Shown here: one piece after another, positions 49,968-60,315 of the stretch
Layout of the letters: every line of letters starts with the position of its first letter
Position numbering within the stretch: the stretch's first letter is position 1
Assembly: GCA_018654745.1 (NCBI GenBank)
Contig: JABILA010000088.1
Location: forward strand, 149,546 to 213,545
DNA: 64,000 nt
Source: Alphaproteobacteria bacterium
Lineage (GTDB): Bacteria; Pseudomonadota; Alphaproteobacteria; UBA2966
Direction of reading: 5' to 3'
The notes under the pieces: model-generated
What the model was told of the DNA's origin: nothing
The model's database searches: none
The model's input: the letters and a program-made list of their open reading frames with translations, nothing else
Program-made: the position numbers and the translations under genes

Positions 49968-51920
49968 TCAGGACGCTTCTTTCTTGTCGTCCTTGTCGTC
50001 TTTGTCATCTTCGTTCACTTCTTCGAAGTCGGCATCGACAACATCATCGCCAGCCGCATCCGAAGCATCTCCTGCATCGGCGCCTTCCGGTGCACCTTCG
50101 GCGCCACCTTCTGCTTGTTCCGCCGCGTACATGGCTTCGCCAAGCTTCATGGCAGCCTGGGAAAGGGCTTCGGTTTTGGCCTTGATATCTTCGACATTAT
50201 CGCCTTCAAGCGATGTGCGAAGATCGGCAATGGTGGTTTCAATGGCAGCCTTGTCTTCTTCGCTGACCTTGTCACCATATTCCGTCAGGTTCTTTTCGGT
50301 GGCATGCACGAGTGATTCGCCCTGGTTGCGGGCCTCGGCTGCTTCTTTACGCGCCTGATCTTCCGTGGCGTGCTTTTCAGCGTCCTGAACCATCTGTTCA
50401 ATATCCGCGTCGGAAATTCCGCCCGATGCCTGGATACGAATTTGCTGTTCCTTGCCGGTACCCTTGTCCTTGGCCGAGACATTGACGATGCCGTTGGCAT
50501 CAATATCAAATGTCACCTCAACCTGAGGCACACCGCGCGGTGCGGGTGGAATACCAACCAGATCAAACTGGCCGAGAATCTTGTTGTCGGCAGCCATTTC
50601 CCGTTCACCCTGGAAGACCCGGATGGTTACCGCGTTCTGATTGTCTTCAGCGGTGGAGAATGTCTGGCTTTTCTTGGTCGGGATTGTGGTATTGCGATCA
50701 ATCAGACGCGTGAACACACCGCCCAGGGTTTCAATGCCCAGGCTCAGCGGGGTTACGTCCAGCAACAGAACGTCTTTAACGTCACCTTGCAAAACACCGG
50801 CCTGAATGGCGGCGCCAATGGCCACAACTTCATCCGGGTTCACGCCCTGGTGTGGTTCACGACCGAAGAATTCCTTGACCTTCTCGATAACCTTGGGCAT
50901 GCGGGTCATACCGCCAACCAGGATCACTTCGTCAATTTCACCGGCTGTGACATCGGCGTCCTTCAAAGCCTTGCGACAAGGCTCCATGGTGCGCTCGATC
51001 AAGGCATCCACCAAAGCTTCAAGTTTGGCGCGGGTCAGCTTCATGGTCAGGTGTTTCGGGCCTGAGGCATCGGCTGTAATAAACGGCAGGTTCACTTCCG
51101 TCTGGGTCGCGCTGGACAGTTCGATCTTGGCTTTTTCCGCGGCTTCTTTCAGACGCTGCAGGGCCAGTTTGTCCTGACGCAGGTCAATGCCCTGTTCTTT
51201 CTGAAACTCTTCAGCCAGATAGTTGAGCAAGGTTGCGTCAAAATCTTCACCACCGAGGAAAGTATCGCCATTGGTGGATTTTACTTCAAATACGCCATCG
51301 CCCAGTTCAAGGACAGACACATCGAAAGTACCACCACCAAGGTCATAGACCACAATGGTGCTGGCATCGCCGCGGTCCATACCGTAGGCGAGGGCCGCTG
51401 CGGTTGGCTCGTTAATGATACGTTTGACGTCCAGACCGGCGATTTTGCCGGCGTCTTTTGTGGCCTGACGCTGGGAATCATTAAAGTAAGCCGGAACCGT
51501 GATCACGGCTTCGGTAACGGTTTCGCCCAAAAAGGTCTCAGCGGTCTCTTTCATCTTCTGCAAAATGAAGGCGCTGACCTGGCTTGGGGCGTATTTTTCG
51601 CCACGGGCTTCGACCCATGCATCACCATTGTCTGCCGATACGATGTTGTACGGCACCATGTCCATGTCTTTTTTGGTCATGGGATCGTCAAAGGGACGAC
51701 CGATCAGACGCTTGATGGCAAAAAGTGTGTTTTCGGGGTTTGTGACGCCCTGGCGTTTGGCCGACTGACCAACCAGGCGTTCACCATCTTCTGTGAAAGC
51801 CACCATTGACGGTGTGGTCCGTGTGCCTTCAGCGTTCTCTACGACCTTCGGATCCGAGCCATCCATGATGGCAATACAGGAGTTTGTTGTCCCGAGATCA
51901 ATACCAATAATCTTACCCAT
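49968..51920 (-). CDS. dnaK: Chaperone protein DnaK (Hsp70)
   Basis: 650 residues, standard for a proteobacterial DnaK. The ATPase domain begins [17 protein letters not shown] and includes [19 protein letters not shown]. The linker is the usual [19 protein letters not shown]. The substrate domain ends with a lid and an acidic Asp/Glu/Lys-rich tail ([17 protein letters not shown]). DnaK folds and protects proteins in the cytoplasm. It is followed by dnaJ. A sigma-32-like promoter lies about 140 bp upstream. Confidence 0.98.
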   Translation of the reverse strand: MGKIIGIDLGTTNSCIAIMDGSDPKVVENAEGTRTTPSMVAFTEDGERLVGQSAKRQGVTNPENTLFAIKRLIGRPFDDPMTKKDMDMVPYNIVSADNGDAWVEARGEKYAPSQVSAFILQKMKETAETFLGETVTEAVITVPAYFNDSQRQATKDAGKIAGLDVKRIINEPTAAALAYGMDRGDASTIVVYDLGGGTFDVSVLELGDGVFEVKSTNGDTFLGGEDFDATLLNYLAEEFQKEQGIDLRQDKLALQRLKEAAEKAKIELSSATQTEVNLPFITADASGPKHLTMKLTRAKLEALVDALIERTMEPCRKALKDADVTAGEIDEVILVGGMTRMPKVIEKVKEFFGREPHQGVNPDEVVAIGAAIQAGVLQGDVKDVLLLDVTPLSLGIETLGGVFTRLIDRNTTIPTKKSQTFSTAEDNQNAVTIRVFQGEREMAADNKILGQFDLVGIPPAPRGVPQVEVTFDIDANGIVNVSAKDKGTGKEQQIRIQASGGISDADIEQMVQDAEKHATEDQARKEAAEARNQGESLVHATEKNLTEYGDKVSEEDKAAIETTIADLRTSLEGDNVEDIKAKTEALSQAAMKLGEAMYAAEQAEGGAEGAPEGADAGDASDAAGDDVVDADFEEVNEDDKDDKDDKKEAS

Positions 51921-52058
51921 TGTGTCCTCTTGGTTTGCGGCAGGATCGTTCGGCCACTAATGGCACCGGACGAGCCCCCTGATTTTTCACTATTTTCTTC
52001 CGACATCCGGGCAAAGCGAGAATTCATCACATTGCCCTGTCCGGAAAGTTCGTCCGTT

Positions 52059-52087
52059 ATATAGTGAGGGTCACCTGCAAGCGCAAG
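52059..52087 (-). promoter_or_regulatory. Heat-shock (sigma-32) promoter of dnaKJ
   Basis: On the minus strand CTTGCGC (52081-52087) is followed after exactly 14 bp by CACTATAT (52059-52066). This matches the spacing and the CTTG start of RpoH promoters, although the CCCC of the E. coli -10 is replaced. Transcription would begin near 52052 and leave a leader of about 130 nt before dnaK. Confidence 0.55.
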
Positions 52088-52205
52088 AACCTGGCGTGAG
52101 AAGTTTTTCAGCAAAAGCCCATATTTTGCCTGCCTTTGCGGCGGAAATTCCACTTTCCCGACAATATTTTGTGTTTCGGTATCTTGTCGAAACACTGGAT
52201 AAGGT

Positions 52206-52226
52206 GATTCCGGTCTAAACGGAATC
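52206..52226. repeat. Dispersed palindrome copy, GATTCCG type
   Basis: GATTCCG (52206-52212) and CGGAATC (52220-52226) around a 7-nt loop, in the dnaK upstream region. Confidence 0.65.
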
Positions 52227-52608
52227 GCTTGAACTTTGATATTTGGGTCATGCCAGGAAATTTGAGGCATCGTTGTGTTTCTGCGAAACTCGAAACCAGA
52301 GCCGCGATATTTCTGCAAATGACACGACCATTACCTGCCCGACTTCATGCGCGTCCGGCTGAATTTTTATGCCCCGCCAACCTGCCCATCGCCATCAGGC
52401 GATGCATGATGCGACCCTATGCCACAGATCATTGGGTCGTGTCAGTGACATATGATCAAAGCTATAGACGGCAAAAATGCCGCAATAAATCGGGAGTTGA
52501 CCCGGCCACAACGGACACATCCAAATGCAGCATGTACGGGGACAAAATCAGCTGATTAGCGATGCGACGGGTGTGATCGCCGAAGGGGACGGCACGGGTC
52601 ACAGGGAT

Positions 52609-52737
52609 ATGGAAAAGAAGCGAATGCCACGGCGTAAACTACCCCGCAACATTGTGCTTTGGGCACCGGCAATTGCAATTGCCCTTGTTCTGGCCATATG
52701 GGCACTGGGTGCAATAGATTTTCTGACCGCGCAATAA
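52609..52737 (+). CDS. Small membrane protein
   Basis: 42 residues from an ATG at 52609 with CAGGGAT upstream; an ATG five codons later is possible. A basic N-terminus (KKRMPRRKLPRN) is followed by a single hydrophobic helix (APAIAIALVLAIWALGA) and a short polar end. The basic-inside pattern suggests an inner-membrane single-span peptide with the N-terminus in the cytoplasm. The family is not recognised. It lies between dnaK and grpE on the opposite strand. Confidence 0.4.
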   Translation: MEKKRMPRRKLPRNIVLWAPAIAIALVLAIWALGAIDFLTAQ

Positions 52738-52801
52738 ACCGACGGTAGCGACCGGACAGATCAGGTCACATCGGTGACTGGAACATTCCCCTCAGGGCGA
52801 T

Positions 52802-52901
52802 ACCGGTCTTAACCGGTTCGCCTGGTTTCATACCTTCGTTGCATTGCAAACTGTTACAATCCGCAGGTGTTTCAACCAGGGCAATTCCGACTTAAGCGGA
52901 A
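52802..52901. repeat. Two degenerate palindrome copies near the grpE end
   Basis: ACCGG-N6-CCGGT (52802-52817) and TTCCG-N7-CGGAA (52885-52901, reaching into the end of grpE). Both have the CTTAA core seen in the loops of other copies. Confidence 0.5.
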
Positions 52902-53569
52902 GTATTCACCTGACCACCTGCATCACCATCGCCATCCGCAGGAGCAGCATCGGCAGCCTTCGATACGCCAACCATGGCCGGGCGCAACAGGCGCTCGCCA
53001 ATGACATATCCGGCCTGAATGACCTGCACGACAGTTCCAGGTGCGGTATCGTTGCCGGGGACTTCAAACATGGCCTGATGCAGATTGTGATCAAACTTCT
53101 CGCCCATGGGCTCGATTGCCTTGATGCCGTGACGCTCAAAAGTCGCGAGCAATTCACGCTCGGTCATTTCCACACCCTGGACAAGACTGGCCATGGCATC
53201 GTCGCCTTCGCCTGATCCCTCAGGTGCTGCATCAATAGCGCGGCGCATATTATCGCCGACATTCAGCATGTCCCGGGCAAAATTGGCGATCGAGTATTTA
53301 GTCGCATCTTCCTTTTCACGGGTCGACCGGCGACGCAGGTTTTCTGTTTCGGCCAGCGCCCGCAGCAACTGGTCCTTTAATTCAGCATTCTGTTTTTCAG
53401 CGGCTTCCAGTGGTGTGGTCGCGTCCGGAAAGTTCTCAACAACAGCGCCATCATTGTCGTCTTCGTTGTCATCAGATGGGGCAACGTTTTTTTCAACAGC
53501 CTCGTCCTGCGCGTCCTGAGCAGATTCCGGCTCGTCCTCGCGCGGCGTTTCATTGCTGCTATTGGTCAT
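52892..53569 (-). CDS. grpE: Nucleotide exchange factor GrpE
   Basis: 225 residues. An acidic unstructured N-terminus ([19 protein letters not shown]) precedes the long coiled-coil ([20 protein letters not shown]) and the beta domain with [20 protein letters not shown], then [20 protein letters not shown]. GrpE releases ADP from DnaK. It is 59 bp after hrcA on the same strand, the usual alphaproteobacterial order. It is separated from dnaK by about a kilobase. Confidence 0.97.
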   Translation of the reverse strand: MTNSSNETPREDEPESAQDAQDEAVEKNVAPSDDNEDDNDGAVVENFPDATTPLEAAEKQNAELKDQLLRALAETENLRRRSTREKEDATKYSIANFARDMLNVGDNMRRAIDAAPEGSGEGDDAMASLVQGVEMTERELLATFERHGIKAIEPMGEKFDHNLHQAMFEVPGNDTAPGTVVQVIQAGYVIGERLLRPAMVGVSKAADAAPADGDGDAGGQVNTSA

Positions 53570-53628
53570 GGTGGTTCCTTGGTTTTGATCTTGATAAGCG
53601 ATTTACAGGCTATGTAGTCAATAAGTTG

Positions 53629-54663
53629 CTATCCTACAAGGCGGCCTATCAATTTGGCGGTGTAATCGACCATCGGAATAATACGGGCGTAGTTCAACCG
53701 GGTCGGGCCGATAACACCGATGGCACCAACGATATTGTTCGAGCCATCTGAATAGGGCGCTACAATCAGGGAGCTGCCGGACATATTAAACAAATGGTTT
53801 TCAGAACCGATATAAATGCGCACACCTTCTGCGCCTTCGGTCAGTTCCAGCACCCGCACCAGCTCGTTACTGGTTTCCAGAATTTCAAACAGTTCGCGAA
53901 TGCGCTCCAGATCGTCTGTGGCTTTGACATCATCGAGCAATTTGTGCTGGCCCCGTACAATCAATGTGCCGCGACCATCGCCATCCGACCAGGTTGCCAG
54001 GCCCGTTTCAATCACCCGTGCCGTCAGGTCATCCAGTTCCACCTGGCGTGAATCAAGTTCATCCAGAATGCTTTGGCGGGTTTCCATCAGGGTTTTGCCG
54101 GCCAACCGGGTACTGAGGAAATTGCTGGCCTGGGTCAAGGCAAAGGGCGGCAGGTCTTCCGGGATCTGGATCACCCGGTTTTCCACCGAGCCATCAGCGG
54201 CCACCAGAATGACCAGGGCCTTGCCCGGCGACAAATTGACAAATTCCACTTGCCGCAGCGGGGCCTCAATTTTGGGCGCAACCACCAGGCCCGTGCAGTG
54301 TGACAACCCGGCCAGGGCGTCAGTCGCCCGGCCCAGGGCCTCTTCAACGCTTTGACCATCGGCGGCACAATGGGCGCGAATATCGGCGCGCTCGTCTTCC
54401 GTCAGATTGCCAAGTTCCAGCAATCCATCAACAAAGAAGCGCAAACCCATTTCGGTTGGCAATCGCCCGGCCGAGGTGTGCGGCGAAAACAAAAGCCCGG
54501 CATGCTCAAGATCTGCCATAACGTTGCGAATGGAGGCCGGAGACAATTGCTCGCTGAGCCGGTCCGCCAGGGTGCGTGAGCCAATTGGCGCACCGGTTTC
54601 CACATAGGCATCTATGATATGGCGAAAGATTTCGCGGGAACGGTCGTTCAGGTCCTTGATCAT
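53629..54663 (-). CDS. hrcA: Heat-inducible transcription repressor HrcA
   Basis: 344 residues from the ATG at 54663 (MIKDLNDRSREIFRHIIDAY), the normal start; the longer frame begins in a palindrome repeat and is rejected. Winged helix at the N-terminus with PIGSRTLADRLSEQLSPASI and RNVMADLEHAGLLFSPHTSA. The middle contains the family block VEFVNLSPGKALVILVAADG. The C-terminal NVVGAIGVIGPTRLNYARII is diagnostic. HrcA represses groESL by binding CIRCE; no CIRCE element was found in this window. grpE follows. Divergent from rph, with 276 bp between. Confidence 0.96.
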   Translation of the reverse strand: MIKDLNDRSREIFRHIIDAYVETGAPIGSRTLADRLSEQLSPASIRNVMADLEHAGLLFSPHTSAGRLPTEMGLRFFVDGLLELGNLTEDERADIRAHCAADGQSVEEALGRATDALAGLSHCTGLVVAPKIEAPLRQVEFVNLSPGKALVILVAADGSVENRVIQIPEDLPPFALTQASNFLSTRLAGKTLMETRQSILDELDSRQVELDDLTARVIETGLATWSDGDGRGTLIVRGQHKLLDDVKATDDLERIRELFEILETSNELVRVLELTEGAEGVRIYIGSENHLFNMSGSSLIVAPYSDGSNNIVGAIGVIGPTRLNYARIIPMVDYTAKLIGRLVG

Positions 54664-54800
54664 AAGATGAATGTAGGTAGCCACGCCAGGGCCGTCAACG
54701 GGAGGCAATCGCGTATAAGATCTGTCCGGGGGCCGGGATCGTCGCAGACCTGGCGCAGACCTGGTGCAAACCGGGGGGTAGACCTGACGCTTTTCAGTCG

Positions 54801-54905
54801 CTAGAGCGTTTCCGGCTTTTACGGAAACGCAGCGTTGCTTTAAATTCAAAGTGTGTGCCAAAAATCGTGGCAGAAGCGTTTCCGTTTAAGTCGGAATCGC
54901 GCTAG
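54801..54905. repeat. Long two-hairpin palindrome repeat, copy 1
   Basis: About 105 bp running from CTAGAGCG to CGCGCTAG. First hairpin: GCGTTTCCG (54806-54814) / CGGAAACGC (54822-54830). Linker with AGCGTTGCTTTAAA and GTGTG. Second hairpin: GCGTTTCCG (54876-54884) / CGGAATCGC (54892-54900). It lies between hrcA and rph. The copy at 60316 has the same order, the same linker words and the same spacing. Confidence 0.8.
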
Positions 54906-54939
54906 AACCCATGCTTGTTCATGTTTCAAGGAGACGACT

Positions 54940-55659
54940 ATGCGCCCTTCAGGCCGCAGCCCAAACGAATTACGTGCCATCACCCTGGAGCCCGGCTTCA
55001 GCAAATATGCCGAAGGATCGTGCCTGGCGCGCTTTGGTGACACCCACGTTCTGTGTAATGCCAGTGTCGATGATCGCGTGCCACCATGGATGCGCAATTC
55101 CGGCAAGGGCTGGGTAACTGCAGAATACGGCATGCTGCCCCGGTCCACGCACGAACGCACCAACCGTGAAGCCGCCCGTGGCAAACAGTCTGGTCGCACC
55201 CAGGAAATCCAGCGTTTGATTGGTCGCTCACTTCGTTCCGTTACCGATCTGAAAGCATTGGGCGAACGCCAGATCAAGGTCGACTGCGATGTCATCCAGG
55301 CCGATGGCGGCACGCGGACAGCCTCCATTACCGGTGCTTATGTTGCATTGCATATCGCCCTGGCGAAACTTGTGGCTGATGGTGCCCTGAAATCAATTCC
55401 CCTGACCGACCAGGTCGTCGCTGTATCCTGCGGTATCTATCAGGATACATCGGTCCTGGATCTGGATTATCCCGAGGACAGCAATGCCCAGACGGATGCC
55501 AACTTTGTCCTGACCGGCACAGGGAATATCATCGAAATCCAGGGCACAGCAGAAGAAAGCCCTTTCAGTCGGGCACAGTTTCTGGAATTACTGGACCTTG
55601 CTGAACATGGCGGCACCCAGCTGGCAGTTGCCCAGCGCCACGCCCTTGGCCTCGACTAG
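54940..55659 (+). CDS. rph: Ribonuclease PH
   Basis: 239 residues from the ATG at 54940, preceded by AAGGAG at 6 nt; the longer frame that begins inside the repeat is rejected. RNase PH trims tRNA 3' ends using phosphate. Features: [12 protein letters not shown] at the start, [40 protein letters not shown], and the phosphate-binding [20 protein letters not shown]. It is followed by rdgB and hemW in the usual order. Confidence 0.97.
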   Translation: MRPSGRSPNELRAITLEPGFSKYAEGSCLARFGDTHVLCNASVDDRVPPWMRNSGKGWVTAEYGMLPRSTHERTNREAARGKQSGRTQEIQRLIGRSLRSVTDLKALGERQIKVDCDVIQADGGTRTASITGAYVALHIALAKLVADGALKSIPLTDQVVAVSCGIYQDTSVLDLDYPEDSNAQTDANFVLTGTGNIIEIQGTAEESPFSRAQFLELLDLAEHGGTQLAVAQRHALGLD

Positions 55660-55670
55660 GAAGCCTCTCG

Positions 55671-56291
55671 ATGTCCCGAAAGTTCACTGGCAATAAAATC
55701 GTCGTCGCAACCCACAATGCAGGCAAGGTTGTCGAAATTGGCGCTTTGCTTGAACCTTTGGGGACCCAGACCGTTTCGGCAGGAGAACTTGGATTGCCGG
55801 AGCCGGAAGAAACCGGTCTGACCTTCAAGGCCAATGCAGAATTGAAGGCCCTGGCTGCTGCAACAGCGTCAGGGCTGCCAGCCCTGGCCGATGATTCAGG
55901 CCTGGCCGTTGCGGCATTGAATGGGGAACCCGGTATCTATTCAGCCCGCTGGGCCGAAACAGAGGGCGGTCGCGATTTTGGCCATGCCATGCAATCGGTT
56001 GAAAACGAACTTCAGGCCCGGGGTGCAACAAGCGCCGACAAACGGGCGGCCTATTTTGTTGCGGCCCTGACCCTTGCCTGGCCGGACGGACATACCGAAA
56101 CCTTCGAAAGTCATTTCCACGGCACCCTGGTCTGGCCGCCACGGGGCAACAACGGCTTTGGCTACGACTCCATGTTTCAACCCGACGGCTATGACATAAC
56201 TTGCGGCGAGATGGATCCGGATCAAAAGCATGCCATCAGCCATCGCGCCATGGCCTTTGCGCAACTTTTACCTGCCTGTTTTGGGGCCTGA
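55671..56291 (+). CDS. rdgB: dITP/XTP pyrophosphatase (RdgB/HAM1)
   Basis: 206 residues. The family begins [20 protein letters not shown]. The catalytic block is [20 protein letters not shown] with the base-binding YSARWAE. The C-terminal [16 protein letters not shown] and [10 protein letters not shown] complete the set. It hydrolyses non-canonical purine NTPs. It starts 11 bp after rph and overlaps the hemW start. Confidence 0.96.
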   Translation: MSRKFTGNKIVVATHNAGKVVEIGALLEPLGTQTVSAGELGLPEPEETGLTFKANAELKALAAATASGLPALADDSGLAVAALNGEPGIYSARWAETEGGRDFGHAMQSVENELQARGATSADKRAAYFVAALTLAWPDGHTETFESHFHGTLVWPPRGNNGFGYDSMFQPDGYDITCGEMDPDQKHAISHRAMAFAQLLPACFGA

Positions 56292-57477
56292 AAACAAACA
56301 TACCGGATCGGACGTCAGGGGACTGGCGATCTATGTTCACTGGCCCTTCTGCCTTGCTAAATGTCCTTACTGTGATTTCAACAGTCACGTGCGCGAGGAT
56401 CTTGGGCAACTGGACCAGCAGACCTGGGCCGATGCTTTCGTTCAGGACCTGCACCACGACCTTGCCCGTTTAAAAAAAGATGCCGGGCCTGCGACCAGTT
56501 TATTTTTTGGCGGCGGCACACCTTCCTTGATGGAGGGGCAGACGGTTGCCCGTGTCATCGATGCCATCAACAACGATATCGGTTTTTCGACCGACGCCGA
56601 GATCACCCTGGAAGCCAACCCGACCTCGGTCGAAGCGGCAAGATTTCAGGACTATGTCGCGGCAGGGGTGAACCGGTTTTCACTGGGTGTTCAGGCTTTG
56701 CGAGACGATGATTTAAAAAGCCTGGGACGCCAGCATTCGGTGGCCGAGGCCCTGGCAGCGGTCGAAGTTGCGCGCAAGGCCTGTGAGAATATTTCCTTCG
56801 ATCTGATTTATGCCCGTGCCGGTCAAACCCTGCCCGACTGGCAAACCGAGCTGACCGAAGCCCTGGCTTTTGATCCCACGCATTTGTCGCTTTACCAGTT
56901 GACCATTGAACGCGGCACGCAGTTTTTTGAACGCTGGAAACAGGGCGACCTGGTTTTGCCGGAAGAAGAACTGGCGACAGACATGTTTGATCTGACCAAC
57001 GCAACCTGTGCCGCACAAGGTCTGCAGGCCTATGAAGTTTCGAACTATGCCCGGCCCGGATTTGAAAGCCGCCACAATATCAGCTACTGGCAATCCGATC
57101 CCTATATCGGTATCGGACCAGGTGCGCATGGGCGTCTGGAAAGTGACGAGGGCAGGATCGCGACAGCTCGTGTGCGCAGCCCGGAAAAATGGCTGGCCCG
57201 GATCAAAGCCCAGGATCACGGCGTTGAATCAGTCGAGACCCTGAGCGGCGATGTCCTGGTTGCCGAAGTGTTGATGATGGGCCTGCGCCTTGCAACCGGC
57301 CTGTCAGAAACCAGATTTCGAGACGTTACCGGCAAATCATTTGCAGAAATATTGCCAACAGATGAACTCACCGACCTGATGGAAGGTGGCTTTGTAACGC
57401 TGGATCAAAATGTTCTGGCGGTCACATCAAAAGGTCGTAATGTCCTGAATGCCGTGACCGAAAAATTGCTGGCATAG
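56230..57477 (+). CDS. hemW: HemW-like radical SAM protein (heme chaperone)
   Basis: Up to 415 residues. The radical-SAM cluster motif is C41-C45-C48 in [25 protein letters not shown] and [19 protein letters not shown] follow. Related to HemN but shorter; HemW inserts heme into target proteins rather than oxidising coproporphyrinogen. The ATG at 56230 overlaps rdgB by 62 bp; a TTG at 56281 would give a shorter N-terminus that better fits the family. It is convergent with the LpoA-like gene, 20 bp apart. Confidence 0.93.
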   Translation: MPSAIAPWPLRNFYLPVLGPENKHTGSDVRGLAIYVHWPFCLAKCPYCDFNSHVREDLGQLDQQTWADAFVQDLHHDLARLKKDAGPATSLFFGGGTPSLMEGQTVARVIDAINNDIGFSTDAEITLEANPTSVEAARFQDYVAAGVNRFSLGVQALRDDDLKSLGRQHSVAEALAAVEVARKACENISFDLIYARAGQTLPDWQTELTEALAFDPTHLSLYQLTIERGTQFFERWKQGDLVLPEEELATDMFDLTNATCAAQGLQAYEVSNYARPGFESRHNISYWQSDPYIGIGPGAHGRLESDEGRIATARVRSPEKWLARIKAQDHGVESVETLSGDVLVAEVLMMGLRLATGLSETRFRDVTGKSFAEILPTDELTDLMEGGFVTLDQNVLAVTSKGRNVLNAVTEKLLA

Positions 57478-57497
57478 TTCATTGATTGAGCGGCCTG

Positions 57498-59009
57498 TCA
57501 GCTTCCTGGTGTGTCAAATGTCGTCGGTGCCGGATCAATGACTTTCAGGCCGCGACTGCCGATTTCGATGACGGCCAGACCGCGTTCGGCCAGGCCATCC
57601 GAATTAAACCTGAACAAGCCATCCGCACCGGCAAAGCCATCGCGATCTGTCAGCGAGGCCCCGGAAAAATCAGCCCGCTTGCTTTCATTCATGGCGAGAA
57701 CCGATACCAGCGCCGTAGCGTCATAGGCCAGACTGCTGATCCGCGGCGCGCGATATCCGTAGGCGTCTTCAAACCGTTGTAAAAACAATCGCGCTGTATC
57801 CGGGTCGGGCCCGGCAAACCAGCCGCCAACCAGGGCAGGCTCACGTCCCAGGCTTTCATCATCCCATAAACCTGTGCCCAGAAAGCGAACCTTTGAGGTA
57901 TCAACATCAAAGTAGGGCAACAACGGAGCCACTGTGCGCAAACCGGCGCCACCATCGGGGATCATGACAGCATCAAAATCAACGTCCCCCAGAGTTTCCG
58001 CATTTTCCAGACGCCTGAGTTCTGCAAGCGCTTCGGCGCTGCCATCCTCCGCAAGCTCGGCCCGGCGTGCCTGCAAGGCTGCCTTGCGGCCATCATACAA
58101 GGCGAGACTGCGTGCCGGGTCCGTGGCTTCCGGCTCGAAGGGGTCATAGCGTTCAACCCGGACCAGTTCGGCACCGTTTTCCGATACGGCCTGGCCCAGT
58201 GAATTAATCACGTCATCCCCATAATTGTTTGCCGGTGCCAGGGCCGCAAACCGATACAGGCCCTGTTCGCGGGCGTAGGCGACAACACGCTCCACCTGTT
58301 TTTGCGGCGTGAAGCCCATCAGATAAACACCGTTTCCGGCGACAGATGTATCCGTTGAAAAGGCAACAATATTAATGTCCCGGTTGCGCGCCGGGATCGC
58401 GGCACCCCGAACGGCGTGGCTGAAGATCGGGCCCAGAATAATTTCAGCCCCTTCACCCAGCACTTCTTCTGCGGCTTTTTGTGCACCCGCCGCCGTACCC
58501 TTGGTGTCGCGGGGCATCAGCGTTACATGTTCGGGCGCAATGTCAAACAAGGCCAGCTGGGCCGCGTTTAACATTGCTGTGCCAAGGGCTTTTTCCGGGC
58601 CGCTTAAAGGCACCAGAAGTGCCACCCTGACCGGGCCGGAGAATACGGGTGCAATCAGTTTGGGGGGGGCGGCAACCGGCTCTGGCGGTGGTGGCGGTGG
58701 TGGCGGTGCCACGACGACAACCTTGCGCGAACTTTCCAGGGCTTTCCGGGCCTCGTCTGCCCGCCGCTTTTCTTCCTGATCATGCAAGGCTCTGGCGATT
58801 TTGGCAGCTTCTTCTGCCGCTGCCTTGTCCTTGTCAATGACAGGGGCCGCGGCCGGTTTTTTGTCCGCACCAAACAGACCGTCAAACGAGCCACCGGCAC
58901 AAGCCGACAGCGAGACCAGCGCCACGATACACAAGGCGCGGATGGCTACAGCTGATGTCTGACGTGAATTGATTTTTCTGGCCTGGTTTATATACCGTCG
59001 CACACGCAC
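57498..59009 (-). CDS. LpoA-like penicillin-binding-protein activator
   Basis: 503 residues from the GTG at 59009, preceded by GGAG at 8 nt; the frame extends upstream but begins inside a palindrome repeat. An N-terminal lipoprotein signal has the lipobox LSLSACAG. Then a charged Ala/Glu/Lys segment and a Pro-rich linker (APPPPPPPPEP). From about 140 onward it is a leucine-binding-protein-like domain (RVALLVPLSGPEKALGTAML, GAEIILGPIFSHAVRGAAIP). In enterobacteria LpoA activates the peptidoglycan synthase PBP1A from the outer membrane. The same order with rsmI and yraN supports this role. Confidence 0.85.
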   Translation of the reverse strand: MRVRRYINQARKINSRQTSAVAIRALCIVALVSLSACAGGSFDGLFGADKKPAAAPVIDKDKAAAEEAAKIARALHDQEEKRRADEARKALESSRKVVVVAPPPPPPPPEPVAAPPKLIAPVFSGPVRVALLVPLSGPEKALGTAMLNAAQLALFDIAPEHVTLMPRDTKGTAAGAQKAAEEVLGEGAEIILGPIFSHAVRGAAIPARNRDINIVAFSTDTSVAGNGVYLMGFTPQKQVERVVAYAREQGLYRFAALAPANNYGDDVINSLGQAVSENGAELVRVERYDPFEPEATDPARSLALYDGRKAALQARRAELAEDGSAEALAELRRLENAETLGDVDFDAVMIPDGGAGLRTVAPLLPYFDVDTSKVRFLGTGLWDDESLGREPALVGGWFAGPDPDTARLFLQRFEDAYGYRAPRISSLAYDATALVSVLAMNESKRADFSGASLTDRDGFAGADGLFRFNSDGLAERGLAVIEIGSRGLKVIDPAPTTFDTPGS

Positions 59010-59040
59010 TATAAGGACTCCGGACTGAATGGTCGCTAAA

Positions 59041-59065
59041 GCGTTTCCGGGTTTCACGGAATCGC
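59041..59065. repeat. Dispersed palindrome copy near rsmI
   Basis: GCGTTTCCG (59041-59049) and CGGAATCGC (59057-59065) with a 7-nt loop, between the divergent LpoA-like and rsmI genes. The arms differ by one T/A in the middle, the W position of the family. Confidence 0.65.
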
Positions 59066-59109
59066 CCTAAGGTAGCGATATTGAATGGTCAAGTAAACGG
59101 AGCAGCCTT

Positions 59110-59940
59110 TTGCAAAGCGGCCTCTACATTGTCGCCACCCCTATCGGCAACATGGGCGACATGACAACCCGGGCCGTTGAGGTCTTGTCGGCGGCGGACG
59201 CCGTCGCCTGTGAAGACACACGCGTGACCGGCAAATTGATGCGCCATCACGGCCTGTCTTCCAGGCTGGTTCGCTATGACGAACACAGCGCCCCGCGGAC
59301 ACGCCCAGGCCTGATCAAACAATTGCTCGCAGGCGAGGTCGTCGCACTGGTCTCCGATGCCGGTACACCGCTGGTTTCCGATCCCGGCTACAAACTTGTC
59401 CGCGAAGCTGTTGAGGCCGGTATCAGCGTTTACCCGTTGCCCGGCGCCAGTTCAGTGTTGGCGGCTCTGGCCGTTTCCGGCTTGCCCAGCGACCGATTTT
59501 TGTTCGCAGGTTTTTTACCAAACAAGCAAGCCGCCCGTCGCAGTGAACTAAACGATCTTGGTGATATCAAGGCAACGCTGATTTTTCTCGAGTCTGCCAA
59601 ACGCCTGGCCGCGTGTCTGGTTGATATGGCCGTTGTACTGGGCGATCGCGAAGTGGCCGTCTGCCGGGAACTGACAAAACTTTACGAGGAAACCCGCCGG
59701 GGCAAATTGTCCGAACTTGCAGAACACTATGCGGAGGCCGGTGCCCCCAGGGGTGAAATCGTCATCGTCGTCGGACCGCCTTCAGGTGATCACAAGGAAG
59801 TGGACATTGATGCGGCCCTGCAGGAATTGTTGGGAGACCATTCCGTCAAGGAAGCCGCAGCCCTGGTTGCCGCCAAAACCGGCAAACCCAAACGCGAAGT
59901 CTATGCCCGTGCCCTGGTGCTTAAAGGTCCGGACAGATAA
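59110..59940 (+). CDS. rsmI: 16S rRNA 2'-O-ribose C1402 methyltransferase
   Basis: 276 residues from a TTG at 59110 with CGGAG 7 nt upstream; the first in-frame ATG would remove the conserved strand. Signature: LYIVATPIGNMGDMTTRAVE, CEDTRVTGKLMRHH, LVSDAGTPLVSDPGYKLVRE, and VYPLPGASSVLAALAVSGLP. It uses SAM to methylate C1402 of 16S rRNA. It overlaps yraN by 1 bp (TAATG) and is divergent from the LpoA-like gene. Confidence 0.95.
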   Translation: MQSGLYIVATPIGNMGDMTTRAVEVLSAADAVACEDTRVTGKLMRHHGLSSRLVRYDEHSAPRTRPGLIKQLLAGEVVALVSDAGTPLVSDPGYKLVREAVEAGISVYPLPGASSVLAALAVSGLPSDRFLFAGFLPNKQAARRSELNDLGDIKATLIFLESAKRLAACLVDMAVVLGDREVAVCRELTKLYEETRRGKLSELAEHYAEAGAPRGEIVIVVGPPSGDHKEVDIDAALQELLGDHSVKEAAALVAAKTGKPKREVYARALVLKGPDR

Positions 59941-60314
59941 TGGCGGCCGGGTCAGAAAAACTGACACGCCAGGACGCCGAGCGACGCGGCCATCGCGCTG
60001 AATTGCTGGCGATCTGGGTATTACGCCTGAAGGGGTTTCGAATACTGGCCCGGCGGTACCGGTCACCGGCAGGTGAAATTGACTTGATTGCCCGGCGCTT
60101 CAGCCTGTTGGTTTTTGCCGAGGTCAAGGCACGCCGGAACAGCGCCGATGCGGCCTGGTCAATTTCGCGCCGCCAGCAACAAAGAATAAGTCGTGCGGCA
60201 GAACATTTTTTGGCCACAAATCCGGTTTATCGAAATCATGATGCCCGCTTTGATGCCATATTGGTGTCGCCCGGTCGCTGGCCAAAGGTCATCGCCAACG
60301 CCTGGCAGGCATAG
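59940..60314 (+). CDS. yraN: YraN/UPF0102 endonuclease-like protein
   Basis: 124 residues. The family blocks are RRGHRAELLAIWVLRLKGFR, ARRYRSPAGEIDLIARR and FAEVKARRNSADA. These are the E-x-D-x-ExK type core of a restriction-endonuclease-like fold. Function is not established. It is coupled directly to rsmI, as in enterobacteria. Confidence 0.92.
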   Translation: MAAGSEKLTRQDAERRGHRAELLAIWVLRLKGFRILARRYRSPAGEIDLIARRFSLLVFAEVKARRNSADAAWSISRRQQQRISRAAEHFLATNPVYRNHDARFDAILVSPGRWPKVIANAWQA

Positions 60315-60315
60315 A

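Larger units (their letters stand above)
51921..52608. other. Intergenic region upstream of dnaK
   Basis: About 690 bp with no credible large gene on either strand. It holds the sigma-32-like promoter at 52059-52087, a palindrome copy at 52206-52226, and leads to the small membrane-protein frame at 52609. Short reading frames here have no support. Confidence 0.5.
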
